Source: Pseudomonadota bacterium
Lineage (GTDB): Bacteria > Pseudomonadota > Gammaproteobacteria > Legionellales > Legionellaceae
Length of the DNA: 14,867 nt
Reading direction: 5' to 3'
NCBI GenBank assembly: GCA_021807845.1
Contig: JAKBCM010000015.1
Coordinates: 1-14,867, forward strand
Shown here: positions 1 through 7,874 of the stretch, in pieces
Layout of the letters: each line of letters starts with the position of its first letter
How positions within the stretch are numbered: position 1 is the stretch's first letter
Notes under the pieces: model-generated
The model's database searches: none
Told to the model about the DNA's origin: nothing
The model's input: only the letters and a program-made list of their open reading frames with translations
Position numbers and translations under genes: made by a program

Positions 1-886
1 TAAATAAATAATCGATTTCTTCTGGAGCAATCTGAACGTTGTTTGGTGTATCAGAAAAAGCCACATCGGTTGTACCAATCAATGTATGGCCATAATAGGG
101 AATGGTAAAAACAATGCGTTTGTCCGGATGTTGGAGAAGATAAGCATGCTCTCCTTCGTACAGTTTTTTAATAACGATATGACTTCCTTTGACTAGCGAA
201 ATGTCATGATGCACCGGAATTTTTAGTAATTGATTGACATCATTTACCCAAGGACCCGCTGCATTGATAATCGATTTTGCTTTGATTTGAAAGGCTTTAC
301 CCTGTTTTTTTTGGACTAGTATTTGCCAAATGCCTTTAACTACTTGTGCATGAATCAATTTTGTTTGTGGCATGATGCTTGCACCATGCAAGCTGGCCTG
401 CAAGGCATTAGTGATGGTCAAACGAGCATCATCAGTGAAACAATCATAGAAAAGAAAGCCTTTATGAATAAGAGGATCTAAGGGTGCAAAATAATTTGGA
501 TCTTTTTTACGAGTAATTAATGTGCTGTGTGGCAAGCGATTACTTGAGCTTAGATGATCATAAAGAAACAACCCAGTTCGTAAAGTCCATAAAGGGCGTA
601 GATTATTTTGGTAAGGTAAAACAAATGAAATCGGATGGACCAAATGAGGCGCTACATTTTGTAGGATTTGCCGCTCTAAAAGCGCTTTTTTAACCAAAGA
701 AAAATCAAATTGTTCTAGATAGCGTAATCCGCCATGGATCAGTTTGGTGCTTTTGGATGATGTTTTTGAGGCGAGATCGTCTTGTTCACAAAGCACCACC
801 GATAACCCGCGTAAAGCTGCATCAGCAGCGCATCCGCACCCATTAATTCCCCCTCCAATTATTGCAACATCAAAGACACTGTCCAT
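1..886 (-). CDS. glpD: Aerobic glycerol-3-phosphate dehydrogenase, N-terminal part (runs off the window)
   Basis: Membrane-associated FAD enzyme that oxidises sn-glycerol 3-phosphate to dihydroxyacetone phosphate and passes electrons to the quinone pool. About 295 codons are visible of a family length near 500; the C-terminal part lies beyond position 1. The protein starts MDSVFDVAIIGGGINGCGCA, an FAD-binding dinucleotide fold with GGGxxG at about residues 10-15, followed by the family signatures KSTKLIHGGLRYLEQFDF, RTGLFLYDHL, INAAGPWVNDV and TIPYYGHTLIGTTDVAFSDT. The ATG at 886-884 is preceded on the minus strand by GGAG nine bases upstream, and the FAD motif begins at the usual distance from it. 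It is divergent from glpK, which makes its substrate. No frameshift is visible in the part present. Confidence 0.93.
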   Translation of the reverse strand, partial: MDSVFDVAIIGGGINGCGCAADAALRGLSVVLCEQDDLASKTSSKSTKLIHGGLRYLEQFDFSLVKKALLERQILQNVAPHLVHPISFVLPYQNNLRPLWTLRTGLFLYDHLSSSNRLPHSTLITRKKDPNYFAPLDPLIHKGFLFYDCFTDDARLTITNALQASLHGASIMPQTKLIHAQVVKGIWQILVQKKQGKAFQIKAKSIINAAGPWVNDVNQLLKIPVHHDISLVKGSHIVIKKLYEGEHAYLLQHPDKRIVFTIPYYGHTLIGTTDVAFSDTPNNVQIAPEEIDYLF

Positions 887-1061
887 GTGACATCACTCCA
901 CAATTGACTTTTATTTATTCTACCTCGGTATTGTACAAAGCTATTCTACATGAAAATACTGATTATTTACTTCACTTATGATTATATTAAAGATTGCACT
1001 TACCGGCATGCTTCTTTTTGTATACCGGTTCAAACGCTACCATCACTAGGAAATACCATAC
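887..1061. promoter_or_regulatory. Divergent glpD-glpK intergenic region with a repeated TACCGG
   Basis: This 175-base AT-rich gap must hold the starts of both glycerol genes. TACCGG occurs at 1001-1006 and again at 1023-1028 in the same orientation, 22 bases apart, about two helical turns. The second copy is part of the palindrome ACCGGT. Such spacing could suit two half-sites for a regulator of glycerol genes, but no known operator consensus was matched. Plus-strand TATGAT at 977-982 resembles a -10 box but has no convincing -35 partner. The glpK ribosome site is AGGA at 1048-1051. Confidence 0.3.
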
Positions 1062-2540
1062 ATGGATTATATTCTCGCAATTGATCAAGGAACAAGTAGT
1101 ACCCGTGCCATGTTATATACGATAGAGGGCCAACTGGTTTGTTCTAAACAATATCCAATCACACAATATTACCCACAACCGGGTTGGGTTGAGCAAGATC
1201 CAGAAGAAATTTGGGAAAAAACACGACAAGCTATTCATGAGGTGATTTTAGAATGTCATCCAAGCCAACTTTTGGCGTGTGGTTTGACCAACCAACGTGA
1301 AACAACCTTGATTTGGGATAAAGAAACTGGACAATGTGTATACCCCGCTATTGTTTGGCAGGATAGACGAACAGAAGCGTTTTGTGAGGCTTTAACTAAG
1401 CATGCGCCAATCATCAACTCGAAAACCGGTTTGTTGCCAGATCCATATTTTTCTGCAAGCAAGTTACATTGGGTGTTAAATCATGTCCCGATGGCTCAAA
1501 AGCTTTTGGAAGAAGATAGGCTCTGTTTTGGTACCATTGATTGCTTTTTGATTTGGCGTTTAACCGGGGGCGCTTCCCATTTGACAGACATCACTAATGC
1601 ATCTAGAACGATGTTATTTAATATTCATTCAGAGTGTTGGGATCAAGACTTATTAGCATTGTTTGAGGTATCACCGTCCATATTACCTCAGGTTTGTTCA
1701 AGTGATGCGCATTTTGGCACTATACGGGAAGAGTTGTTTGGTGTGTCTATACCGATTTGTGGAGTCGCCGGGGATCAACAAGCTGCATTGATAGGGCAAA
1801 GGTGTTTTTCCGAAGGTTTGATTAAAGCCACCTATGGTACAGGGGGATTTTTACTCCTAAATACCGGCGATAAACCTGTGATGTCATCACATCAATTATT
1901 AACGACGATTGCCTATCGTATTCATGGCAAAACAGCCTATGGTCTAGAGGGCAGTATGTATCAAGCCGGAACTTCTGTGAAGTGGTTGCGTGATGAATTA
2001 AAAATGATTTCAAGTGCAGGCGAAACTGAAGAATTAGCTCGAGGTTTATCATCGAATGAAGGAGTCTATTTTGTGCCATCCTTTACCGGATTAGGTGCCC
2101 CTTATTGGTTATCTACTCCGGGCGCACTTTTCTTTGGTTTATCTAGAACAAGTAATCGCATGCATTTTGCACGAGCAGTATTGGAGAGTGTTTGTTATCA
2201 AACTTTTGATATTTTATCGTGCATGCACGAAGACAGTGGTATTGCTCCTTCTCTTTTAAGGGTAGATGGAGGAATGGCTGTGAATAACTGGTTTTTACAA
2301 TTCCTAGCTTCCTTGTGTGGTTTGGTGGTAGAGCGACCAAAAAGTGTAGAAACAACGTCTTTGGGTGCTGCGATGTTGGCCATGATTGGGTGCGGTCTCA
2401 TTCAGTCAATAGCAGATCTTCAAGATAGATGGCCTTGTGATCAAACATTTAAAGTAGAAGAGCATACAAAGGCCGATAGAGCCTCAGATTATCAAGGTTG
2501 GCAAAAAGCGATAAACATGTTGAAGTTGGCCTATGAATAA
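1062..2540 (+). CDS. glpK: Glycerol kinase
   Basis: ATP-dependent phosphorylation of glycerol to sn-glycerol 3-phosphate in the cytoplasm, trapping glycerol for GlpD or phospholipid synthesis. At 492 residues it is close to the usual ~500 of this FGGY kinase. Visible landmarks: the N-terminal phosphate-binding segment DQGTSSTRAM (residues 8-17), the glycerol contacts NQRE (77-80) and YPAIVWQDRRT (94-104), and GVAGDQQAALIGQ (234-246), with D238 as the probable catalytic base. The second ATPase-fold domain shows KATYGTGGFLLLNTG (255-269), LEGSMYQAGTSVKWLRD (295-311) and VDGGMAVNNWFLQF (401-414). AGGA lies 10 bases before the ATG and the N-terminus aligns with the family, so the start is secure. 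The gene is divergent from glpD and ends at the hairpin it shares with convergent gltA. Confidence 0.96.
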   Translation: MDYILAIDQGTSSTRAMLYTIEGQLVCSKQYPITQYYPQPGWVEQDPEEIWEKTRQAIHEVILECHPSQLLACGLTNQRETTLIWDKETGQCVYPAIVWQDRRTEAFCEALTKHAPIINSKTGLLPDPYFSASKLHWVLNHVPMAQKLLEEDRLCFGTIDCFLIWRLTGGASHLTDITNASRTMLFNIHSECWDQDLLALFEVSPSILPQVCSSDAHFGTIREELFGVSIPICGVAGDQQAALIGQRCFSEGLIKATYGTGGFLLLNTGDKPVMSSHQLLTTIAYRIHGKTAYGLEGSMYQAGTSVKWLRDELKMISSAGETEELARGLSSNEGVYFVPSFTGLGAPYWLSTPGALFFGLSRTSNRMHFARAVLESVCYQTFDILSCMHEDSGIAPSLLRVDGGMAVNNWFLQFLASLCGLVVERPKSVETTSLGAAMLAMIGCGLIQSIADLQDRWPCDQTFKVEEHTKADRASDYQGWQKAINMLKLAYE

Positions 2541-2564
2541 CCAGATGATCACCATTATTCTAAA

Positions 2565-2604
2565 CTCAGCAGTTGAATCAAAGATGATTGAACTGCTGAA
2601 TGAG
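2565..2604. terminator. Hairpin between convergent glpK and gltA
   Basis: Left arm 2567-2580 (CAGCAGTTGAATCA) pairs with right arm 2585-2598 (TGATTGAACTGCTG), 13 of 14 positions, with a four-base loop AAGA. It starts 26 bases after the glpK stop and ends 8 bases before the gltA stop. There is no clean T-run on the plus side; on the minus side it is followed by the weakly T-rich GAGTTTAGAAT. It is probably a shared, possibly Rho-assisted, terminator or mRNA 3'-end stabiliser. Confidence is high for the hairpin and moderate for termination. Confidence 0.55.
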
Positions 2605-2606
2605 GG

Positions 2607-3875
2607 CTAAACGTTGCGAACTTTTTCGCCCGTATACAGTTGTCTTGGTCTGCCTATCTTAAATTTGTTGCCTGTCATTTCTAACCAGTGCGACATCCAA
2701 CCCACTGTTCTTGCTAATGCAAAAATAACGGTGAACATGTTGGTAGGAACACCAATGGCACTTAAGGTGATTCCTGAGTAAAAATCAACATTGGGGTAGA
2801 GTTTTTTCTCAATGAAATACTCATCTTCTAAGGCTATTCGCTCTAGTTCCATCGCTAATTTAAACAAAGGCGCATCTTGTGCCCCCACTGCTTTTAAGAC
2901 TTTATGACAGGTTTCGCGCATCACTTTTGCACGAGGGTCGTAGCTTTTATAGACGCGATGACCAAAACCCATCAAACGGAAGGGATCATCTTTGTCTTTA
3001 GCCCGCTTGATGTAATGATTGATTTTACTGATATCACCAATTTCTTTCAGCATGTTCAGGCAAGCTTCATTAGCCCCTCCATGCGCAGGACCCCACAATG
3101 CGCCAATGCCTGCTGAAATACAGGCAAATGGATTAGCACCTGTAGAGCCCGCAAGTCTTACAGTAGACGTGGATGCGTTTTGTTCATGATCAGCGTGTAA
3201 AGTAAAAATAGTATCCATTGCTTTTACAATCACAGGATCTGGGATGATATCTTCTGCAGGAACGCCAAACATCATATGTAAAAAATTCTCAGCATAAGAA
3301 AATTTATTTTTTGGATACATATAAGGTAAACCAATAGAATACTTATAACTCATGGCAGCAAGCGTCGGCATCTTAGCAATGAGACGAATCGCAGAAATAT
3401 AACGGTCGTGTTGATTGTTTAAGTCCATAGAGTCATGATAGAACGCTGAAAGCGCACCAACAATTCCCACCATGATAGCCATTGGATGAGCATCCCGGCG
3501 AAATCCATTCAAAAATTGATACATTTGTTGATGAACCATGGTGTGATTATTGATTAAGCTCACAAATTGCGTTTTTTCTTTTGAAGTTGGTAACTCACCA
3601 TTCAGCAATAAATAACAAACATCTAAATAATCCTTTTTTTCAGCCAATTGCTCTATAGGATAACCGCGATAGAGCAGCATCCCTTTCTCGCCATCGATAA
3701 AAGTAATTTTAGATTCACAAGAAGCCGTAAACATAAAACCAGGGTCAAAGGTAAAAATACCTAAAGATCCCAGTTGATTAATGTCAATGACATCCTTCCC
3801 AAGCGTCGGCGAATAAATAGGGAGATCAATAGGTGGATGACCTTCAATGGTGATTCGCGCATTTTTTGGTTTCAT
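2607..3875 (-). CDS. gltA: Citrate synthase (type II, Gram-negative form)
   Basis: Condenses acetyl-CoA with oxaloacetate to citrate, the entry step of the TCA cycle. It has 422 residues, against 427 in E. coli. The catalytic triad is intact at H265 ([10 protein letters not shown]), H306 ([14 protein letters not shown]) and D364 (NVDFYSG), each one residue on from E. coli numbering. H230 in [10 protein letters not shown] and the arginines R315, R389 and R409 are also present. The N-terminal beta domain typical of the NADH-sensitive hexameric form is present (residues ~5-60). I chose the ATG at 3875-3873 because AGGAG sits 7 bases upstream and the protein then starts MKPKNARI as in homologues. 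A longer in-frame reading from 3974 would run through the promoter. Confidence 0.96.
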   Translation of the reverse strand: MKPKNARITIEGHPPIDLPIYSPTLGKDVIDINQLGSLGIFTFDPGFMFTASCESKITFIDGEKGMLLYRGYPIEQLAEKKDYLDVCYLLLNGELPTSKEKTQFVSLINNHTMVHQQMYQFLNGFRRDAHPMAIMVGIVGALSAFYHDSMDLNNQHDRYISAIRLIAKMPTLAAMSYKYSIGLPYMYPKNKFSYAENFLHMMFGVPAEDIIPDPVIVKAMDTIFTLHADHEQNASTSTVRLAGSTGANPFACISAGIGALWGPAHGGANEACLNMLKEIGDISKINHYIKRAKDKDDPFRLMGFGHRVYKSYDPRAKVMRETCHKVLKAVGAQDAPLFKLAMELERIALEDEYFIEKKLYPNVDFYSGITLSAIGVPTNMFTVIFALARTVGWMSHWLEMTGNKFKIGRPRQLYTGEKVRNV

Positions 3876-3890
3876 GTGAGCTCCTATAAA

Positions 3891-3925
3891 AAACACATTA
3901 TAGCATGCGGTTGTTCGGTTGCTAG
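3891..3925 (-). promoter_or_regulatory. gltA promoter (extended -10)
   Basis: On the minus strand, TGCTATAAT at 3905-3897 is a perfect extended -10 element (TGn plus TATAAT). The -35 region 17 bases upstream (CTAGCA, 3925-3920) is poor, as is common for extended -10 promoters. Initiation would fall near 3890, giving a leader of about 15 bases holding little more than the AGGAG ribosome site. Its position rules out the longer gltA reading frame. Confidence 0.7.
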
Positions 3926-4100
3926 ATCGTAGCAAGATAAGTGACAAAATATAGTGGCTTACCTGCATATACAAAAGGGCTGAAAATGAGGATAGTTATT
4001 CCTATCAAAACCCTGGTTATCCATTCTTAATTTCTCATCCTGTTGTCCTTACGATAGGGCACTAAATGTTATTGACCAAAAGGATTGAAGCCACTGAGCA

Positions 4101-4129
4101 TTGAATCATGTCACAAGGCTTATCATAAT
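4101..4129 (+). promoter_or_regulatory. Candidate gyrA promoter, distal
   Basis: TTGAAT at 4101-4106, a 17-base spacer, then CATAAT at 4124-4129: four of six and five of six consensus positions. Initiation would be near 4136, leaving a leader of about 95 bases. The reading is by eye only. Confidence 0.4.
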
Positions 4130-4165
4130 TCCAGGTTTCTATGCCAAGAAACACGACCATATGAG

Positions 4166-4194
4166 TTCTTTTAAATAGGGAGATGTGGTAACAT
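4166..4194 (+). promoter_or_regulatory. Candidate gyrA promoter, proximal
   Basis: TGG-TAACAT at 4186-4194 forms an extended -10, with a weak -35 TTCTTT at 4166-4171 and a 17-base spacer. The leader would be about 30 bases and would include AAGGA at 4215-4219, the gyrA ribosome site. It is an alternative to the distal candidate, or an addition to it. Confidence 0.3.
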
Positions 4195-4231
4195 AAACAC
4201 GCTTATTATTGCATAAGGATACGTCCTCACC

Positions 4232-6805
4232 ATGGGTTATTTAGCCAAAGAAGTGACACCAGTCAATATCGAAGAAGAATTAAAGCAATCTTATCTAGAT
4301 TACGCGATGAGTGTGATTGTCGGACGAGCCTTGCCTGATGTTCGGGATGGATTAAAACCAGTTCATCGACGCGTTTTATATGCGATGACCGAATTAGGCA
4401 ACGATTGGAATAAGCCTTATAAAAAATCAGCACGTGTGGTTGGGGACGTGATTGGTAAATATCATCCTCATGGTGATACAGCTGTATACGATACCATTGT
4501 GCGCATGGCGCAACCTTTTTCTATGCGCTATATGCTGGTTGATGGACAAGGTAACTTTGGATCTGTCGATGGCGATGCGCCAGCTGCTATGCGTTATACC
4601 GAAGTGCGAATGTCCAAATTGGCTCATGCGTTACTTGCGGATTTAGATAAAGAAACAGTTGATTTTAGCCCCAACTACGATGAAACAGAATTTGCACCAG
4701 TTGTATTGCCAGCAAGGGTCCCCAACTTACTGGTGAACGGTTCGTCAGGCATTGCAGTTGGAATGGCAACCAATATTCCACCTCATAATTTATCTGAAAT
4801 CATTGATGCATGCATTGCTTTGATTCTAAATCCTGACTTAAGTATTGATGACATCATGGAGATTGTTCCAGGCCCTGATTTTCCAACGGCAGCCATCATT
4901 AATGGCCGTGCAGGTATCATCCAAGGCTATCGTACGGGTCGTGGTCGTGTCGTCATTCGCGCAAGAACTGAAATTGAAACAGATGAACAGTCTGGCAAAC
5001 AAGCTATCATTATCAATGAGCTTCCTTACCAGGTGAACAAAGCGCGATTGGTGGAACGAATTGCAGAACTTGTGAGAGAAAAACGGCTTGAAGGGATCAC
5101 AGGTCTTCGCGATGAATCAGATAAGCAAGGGATGAGGGTGGTGATTGAGCTTCGTCGCGGTGAAGTTGCTGAAGTGATGCTCAATAATTTGTATATTCAT
5201 ACTCAAATGCAAAATGTGTTTGGCATCAACATGGTCGCTTTAGTTGATGGGCAACCAAGAACACTAAATATCAAAGAAATTTTAGAACTATTCATTAAAC
5301 ATCGTCGAGAAGTGGTTACAAGACGCTGTATTTTTGAATTAAAGAAAGCACGTAACCGCGCCCATTTATTAGAAGGCTTAGGCATTGCTTTGGCCAATAT
5401 CGATGAAATGATTGATTTGATAAAAAAATCACCGACTCCTCAAGATGCCAAAGATGCATTACTTGCCAAAATGTGGCAGCCCGGATTGGTCTTTACCATG
5501 TTACAAAAAGCAGGCGATGGCGCATCAAAACCAGATGATTTGCCGATGGGCTTAGGTCTGAGTGAAGAAGGGTATCGTTTATCCGCTATACAAGCGCAAG
5601 CTATTCTTGATCTTCGTTTACATCGATTGACTGCATTGGAACAAGACAAGATTTTGAATGAATTTGAACAGTTGCTCGATGTCATTAAGGATTTACTTGA
5701 TATTTTGTCATCGCCTAATCGTTTGATGCAAGTGATTCGTGAAGAACTACAAGAAATCAAAGCACAATTTGGGGATGCGAGACGAACAGAAATCACTGCT
5801 TCTCAAGAAGATTTAACCATTGAAGATTTGATCACAGAAGAAGATGTAGTGGTCACGCTATCTCATCAAGGGTATGTCAAGTACCAACCCATTTCAGCGT
5901 ATCAAGCCCAACGACGAGGCGGGAAAGGCAAGTCAGCCACTCATGTCAAAGATGAGGACTTTGTGGAGCGCTTGATCATTGCCAACACCCACGATACGTT
6001 ATTGTGTTTTTCTAATCACGGTAAATTATATTGGCTTAAGGCATATCAGCTACCTTTGGCCAGTCGTATTTCAAGGGGTAAACCCATTATCAACATTTTG
6101 CCACTGGCCGAAAATGAAGCAATCACGGCCATGTTACCTGTGCGGCAATATGAAGAAGGCTTTTTTGTCTTTATGGCCACGAAATTTGGCACAGTGAAGA
6201 AAGTACCTTTGAACGCATTCAGCCGACCACGAAGCAGCGGCATTATTGCAGTTGATTTGGATGAAGGGGATAGGCTTGTGGGTGTTGATATTACCGATGC
6301 CAGCAAAGATATCATGTTGTTTTCAGATGCAGGTAAAGTCATCCGATTTGATGAAAATCTTGTACGACCTATGGGACGTACAGCACGAGGAGTACGAGGC
6401 ATTCGTCTTGCTGAAGGACAGTCTGTTATTTCATTGGTTGTGGTAAACCCAGGTGGCACTATTTTAACTGCCACCGAATTTGGCTATGGCAAGAGAACGG
6501 ATATAGAGGAATATCGCATCACAGGACGTGGTGGTCAAGGTGTGATCTCCATCCAAGTCAATGAGCGTAATGGCAGAGTCGTTCGCGCACTTCAAGTGGT
6601 TGATACAGATGAAGCCATGTTAATTACCGATCAAGGCACATTGGTGCGCTTTAAGGTGAATGAGCTTTCTATTATTGGTCGAAATACCCAGGGTGTACGG
6701 CTGATTAATGTTGCCGCTGGTGAACAAGTCGTTGGTATGCAACGGATAGAAGAAATTCATGATGAGGATGATTTAGCAGAACTCAGTGATGATGAGAGCG
6801 TATAA
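4232..6805 (+). CDS. gyrA: DNA gyrase subunit A
   Basis: Breakage-reunion subunit of gyrase; with GyrB it introduces negative supercoils using ATP. It has 857 residues (E. coli 875). The N-terminal domain keeps E. coli numbering exactly: active-site R121-Y122 in AAMRYTE, and the quinolone region around [13 protein letters not shown] with G81, D82, T83 and D87. The winged-helix/tower and coiled-coil domain runs to about 520. The C-terminal beta-pinwheel carries the gyrase-specific GyrA box QRRGGKG at 560-566, which separates it from ParC. The tail is acidic ([13 protein letters not shown]). The ATG has AAGGA 12 bases upstream. The 3' end overlaps the serC start, so gyrA heads the downstream run. 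T83 is the native residue in several gammaproteobacteria and is not itself evidence of resistance. Confidence 0.98.
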   Translation: MGYLAKEVTPVNIEEELKQSYLDYAMSVIVGRALPDVRDGLKPVHRRVLYAMTELGNDWNKPYKKSARVVGDVIGKYHPHGDTAVYDTIVRMAQPFSMRYMLVDGQGNFGSVDGDAPAAMRYTEVRMSKLAHALLADLDKETVDFSPNYDETEFAPVVLPARVPNLLVNGSSGIAVGMATNIPPHNLSEIIDACIALILNPDLSIDDIMEIVPGPDFPTAAIINGRAGIIQGYRTGRGRVVIRARTEIETDEQSGKQAIIINELPYQVNKARLVERIAELVREKRLEGITGLRDESDKQGMRVVIELRRGEVAEVMLNNLYIHTQMQNVFGINMVALVDGQPRTLNIKEILELFIKHRREVVTRRCIFELKKARNRAHLLEGLGIALANIDEMIDLIKKSPTPQDAKDALLAKMWQPGLVFTMLQKAGDGASKPDDLPMGLGLSEEGYRLSAIQAQAILDLRLHRLTALEQDKILNEFEQLLDVIKDLLDILSSPNRLMQVIREELQEIKAQFGDARRTEITASQEDLTIEDLITEEDVVVTLSHQGYVKYQPISAYQAQRRGGKGKSATHVKDEDFVERLIIANTHDTLLCFSNHGKLYWLKAYQLPLASRISRGKPIINILPLAENEAITAMLPVRQYEEGFFVFMATKFGTVKKVPLNAFSRPRSSGIIAVDLDEGDRLVGVDITDASKDIMLFSDAGKVIRFDENLVRPMGRTARGVRGIRLAEGQSVISLVVVNPGGTILTATEFGYGKRTDIEEYRITGRGGQGVISIQVNERNGRVVRALQVVDTDEAMLITDQGTLVRFKVNELSIIGRNTQGVRLINVAAGEQVVGMQRIEEIHDEDDLAELSDDESV

Positions 6806-7874
6806 TTTTGGTGCAGGTCCTGCGACATTGCCTCTGCCTATTCTCATTGAGGTCCAAGAAGAACTGTTAAATTGGCAAGGTCTTGGTATGTCTGTGATGG
6901 AAATTGGGCATCGTACGCGACCGATTCAACATTTAATGGAAGAACTGGAAACGGAATTTAGAGAAATACTGTCTATTCCAAAGCAGTATCACGTTATATT
7001 TTTGGGGGGCGCGGCACGTACCCAATTTGCGATGATCCCTATGAATCTTCTTAGTGAGCAAGAAACAGCAGGATATTGCATCTCAGGTCTTTGGTCTTCA
7101 ATGGCTTATGAAGAGGCTCTTAAAATAAAACACGCTTATGTTGTTGCAAGCTCTGAGGCTCAGGGGTTTACTCATGCTCCTCTCTGTCACTCCTTAGAAT
7201 GGGCAAACAATACGTCTTATATCTATTATGTCCCAAACGAGACAGTGAATGGGGTTCGTTTTAGTCAGCCGCCTAAAACAAAGGACATTCCTTTGGTGGC
7301 TGATATGACGTCATGTTTGTTGTCTGAACCCATCAATATCGAAGACTATGGTTTGATTTTTGCTGGTGCTCAAAAAAATATCGCCATAGCAGGGTTGACC
7401 ATGGTGATTATTCGATCTGATCTCATCAATCACTCCACTCATTCGCACATCCCTACGATGCTTGATGAGAAAACCCATATTGAACATCACTCCGTATATG
7501 CAACCCCTCCTGTCTTTAATTGTTACATTGCCTTAAAAATGATGAAATGGATCAAAGCGCAAGGGGGAGTAAACGCACTTTACCAAATGAACTTAAAAAA
7601 AGCTGATGCCTTATATCAATATATCGATTCATCACCGTTCTATTCTTGTAGCGTACAAAAAGAATCACGATCTCTCATGAATGTATGCTTTACCATGAAG
7701 CGACAAGACCTGATAGAGACATTCATTACGAGAGCTCAACAAAATGGACTCTCTGCGTTGCAAGGACATCGCACTGTGGGGGGACTACGTGCTAGTTTAT
7801 ATAATGCAATGCCTTTAGAAGGCGTCATGACCCTTATTCAATTTATGCAAGATTTTTCTCTGGAATTTCTATGA
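6789..7874 (+). CDS. serC: Phosphoserine aminotransferase
   Basis: PLP enzyme that converts 3-phosphohydroxypyruvate and glutamate to phosphoserine; it can also act in pyridoxine synthesis. It has about 361 residues, the family length. Landmarks: [10 protein letters not shown] near the N-terminus, the PLP lysine in FAGAQKNIA (K196 from this start), PNETVNGV, and [19 protein letters not shown] near the C-terminus. Three successive start codons, GTG 6786, ATG 6789 and ATG 6792, are possible; I chose 6789 because MMRAYNF best matches the usual MSRxYNF opening. The start lies inside the gyrA 3' end with only a weak ribosome site, so translation is probably coupled. Two oddities: the N-terminal HR(G/S)KEF is HRTRPI, and the subunit-interface NTPPT is ATPPV, which loses an asparagine that contacts the PLP phosphate in E. 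coli. A serC-type function is still the best call. Confidence 0.93.
   Translation: MMRAYNFGAGPATLPLPILIEVQEELLNWQGLGMSVMEIGHRTRPIQHLMEELETEFREILSIPKQYHVIFLGGAARTQFAMIPMNLLSEQETAGYCISGLWSSMAYEEALKIKHAYVVASSEAQGFTHAPLCHSLEWANNTSYIYYVPNETVNGVRFSQPPKTKDIPLVADMTSCLLSEPINIEDYGLIFAGAQKNIAIAGLTMVIIRSDLINHSTHSHIPTMLDEKTHIEHHSVYATPPVFNCYIALKMMKWIKAQGGVNALYQMNLKKADALYQYIDSSPFYSCSVQKESRSLMNVCFTMKRQDLIETFITRAQQNGLSALQGHRTVGGLRASLYNAMPLEGVMTLIQFMQDFSLEFL

Larger units (their letters stand above)
3876..4231. other. gltA-gyrA divergent intergenic region
   Basis: This is 356 bases without a gene. It holds the gltA ribosome site and promoter at its left edge and two candidate gyrA promoters in its right half. 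I found no credible small gene, tRNA or long hairpin in the middle (about 3930-4090). Confidence 0.6.

Noticed and set aside
3876..3974. N-terminal extension of gltA by 33 codons
   Set aside because: The extension covers the perfect extended -10 promoter and the AGGAG ribosome site of the shorter start, and does not match citrate synthase N-termini.
4430..4640. A possible ParC rather than GyrA identity for 4232-6805
   Set aside because: The GyrA box QRRGGKG at residues 560-566 and the six-blade C-terminal domain with an acidic tail are gyrase features.
5440..5796. Long minus-strand open frame inside gyrA (118 codons), with similar frames at 6046-6474 and 9476-9829
   Set aside because: They lie wholly inside strongly conserved genes on the other strand, have Ser/Cys-rich compositions typical of antisense reading, and have no ribosome site.
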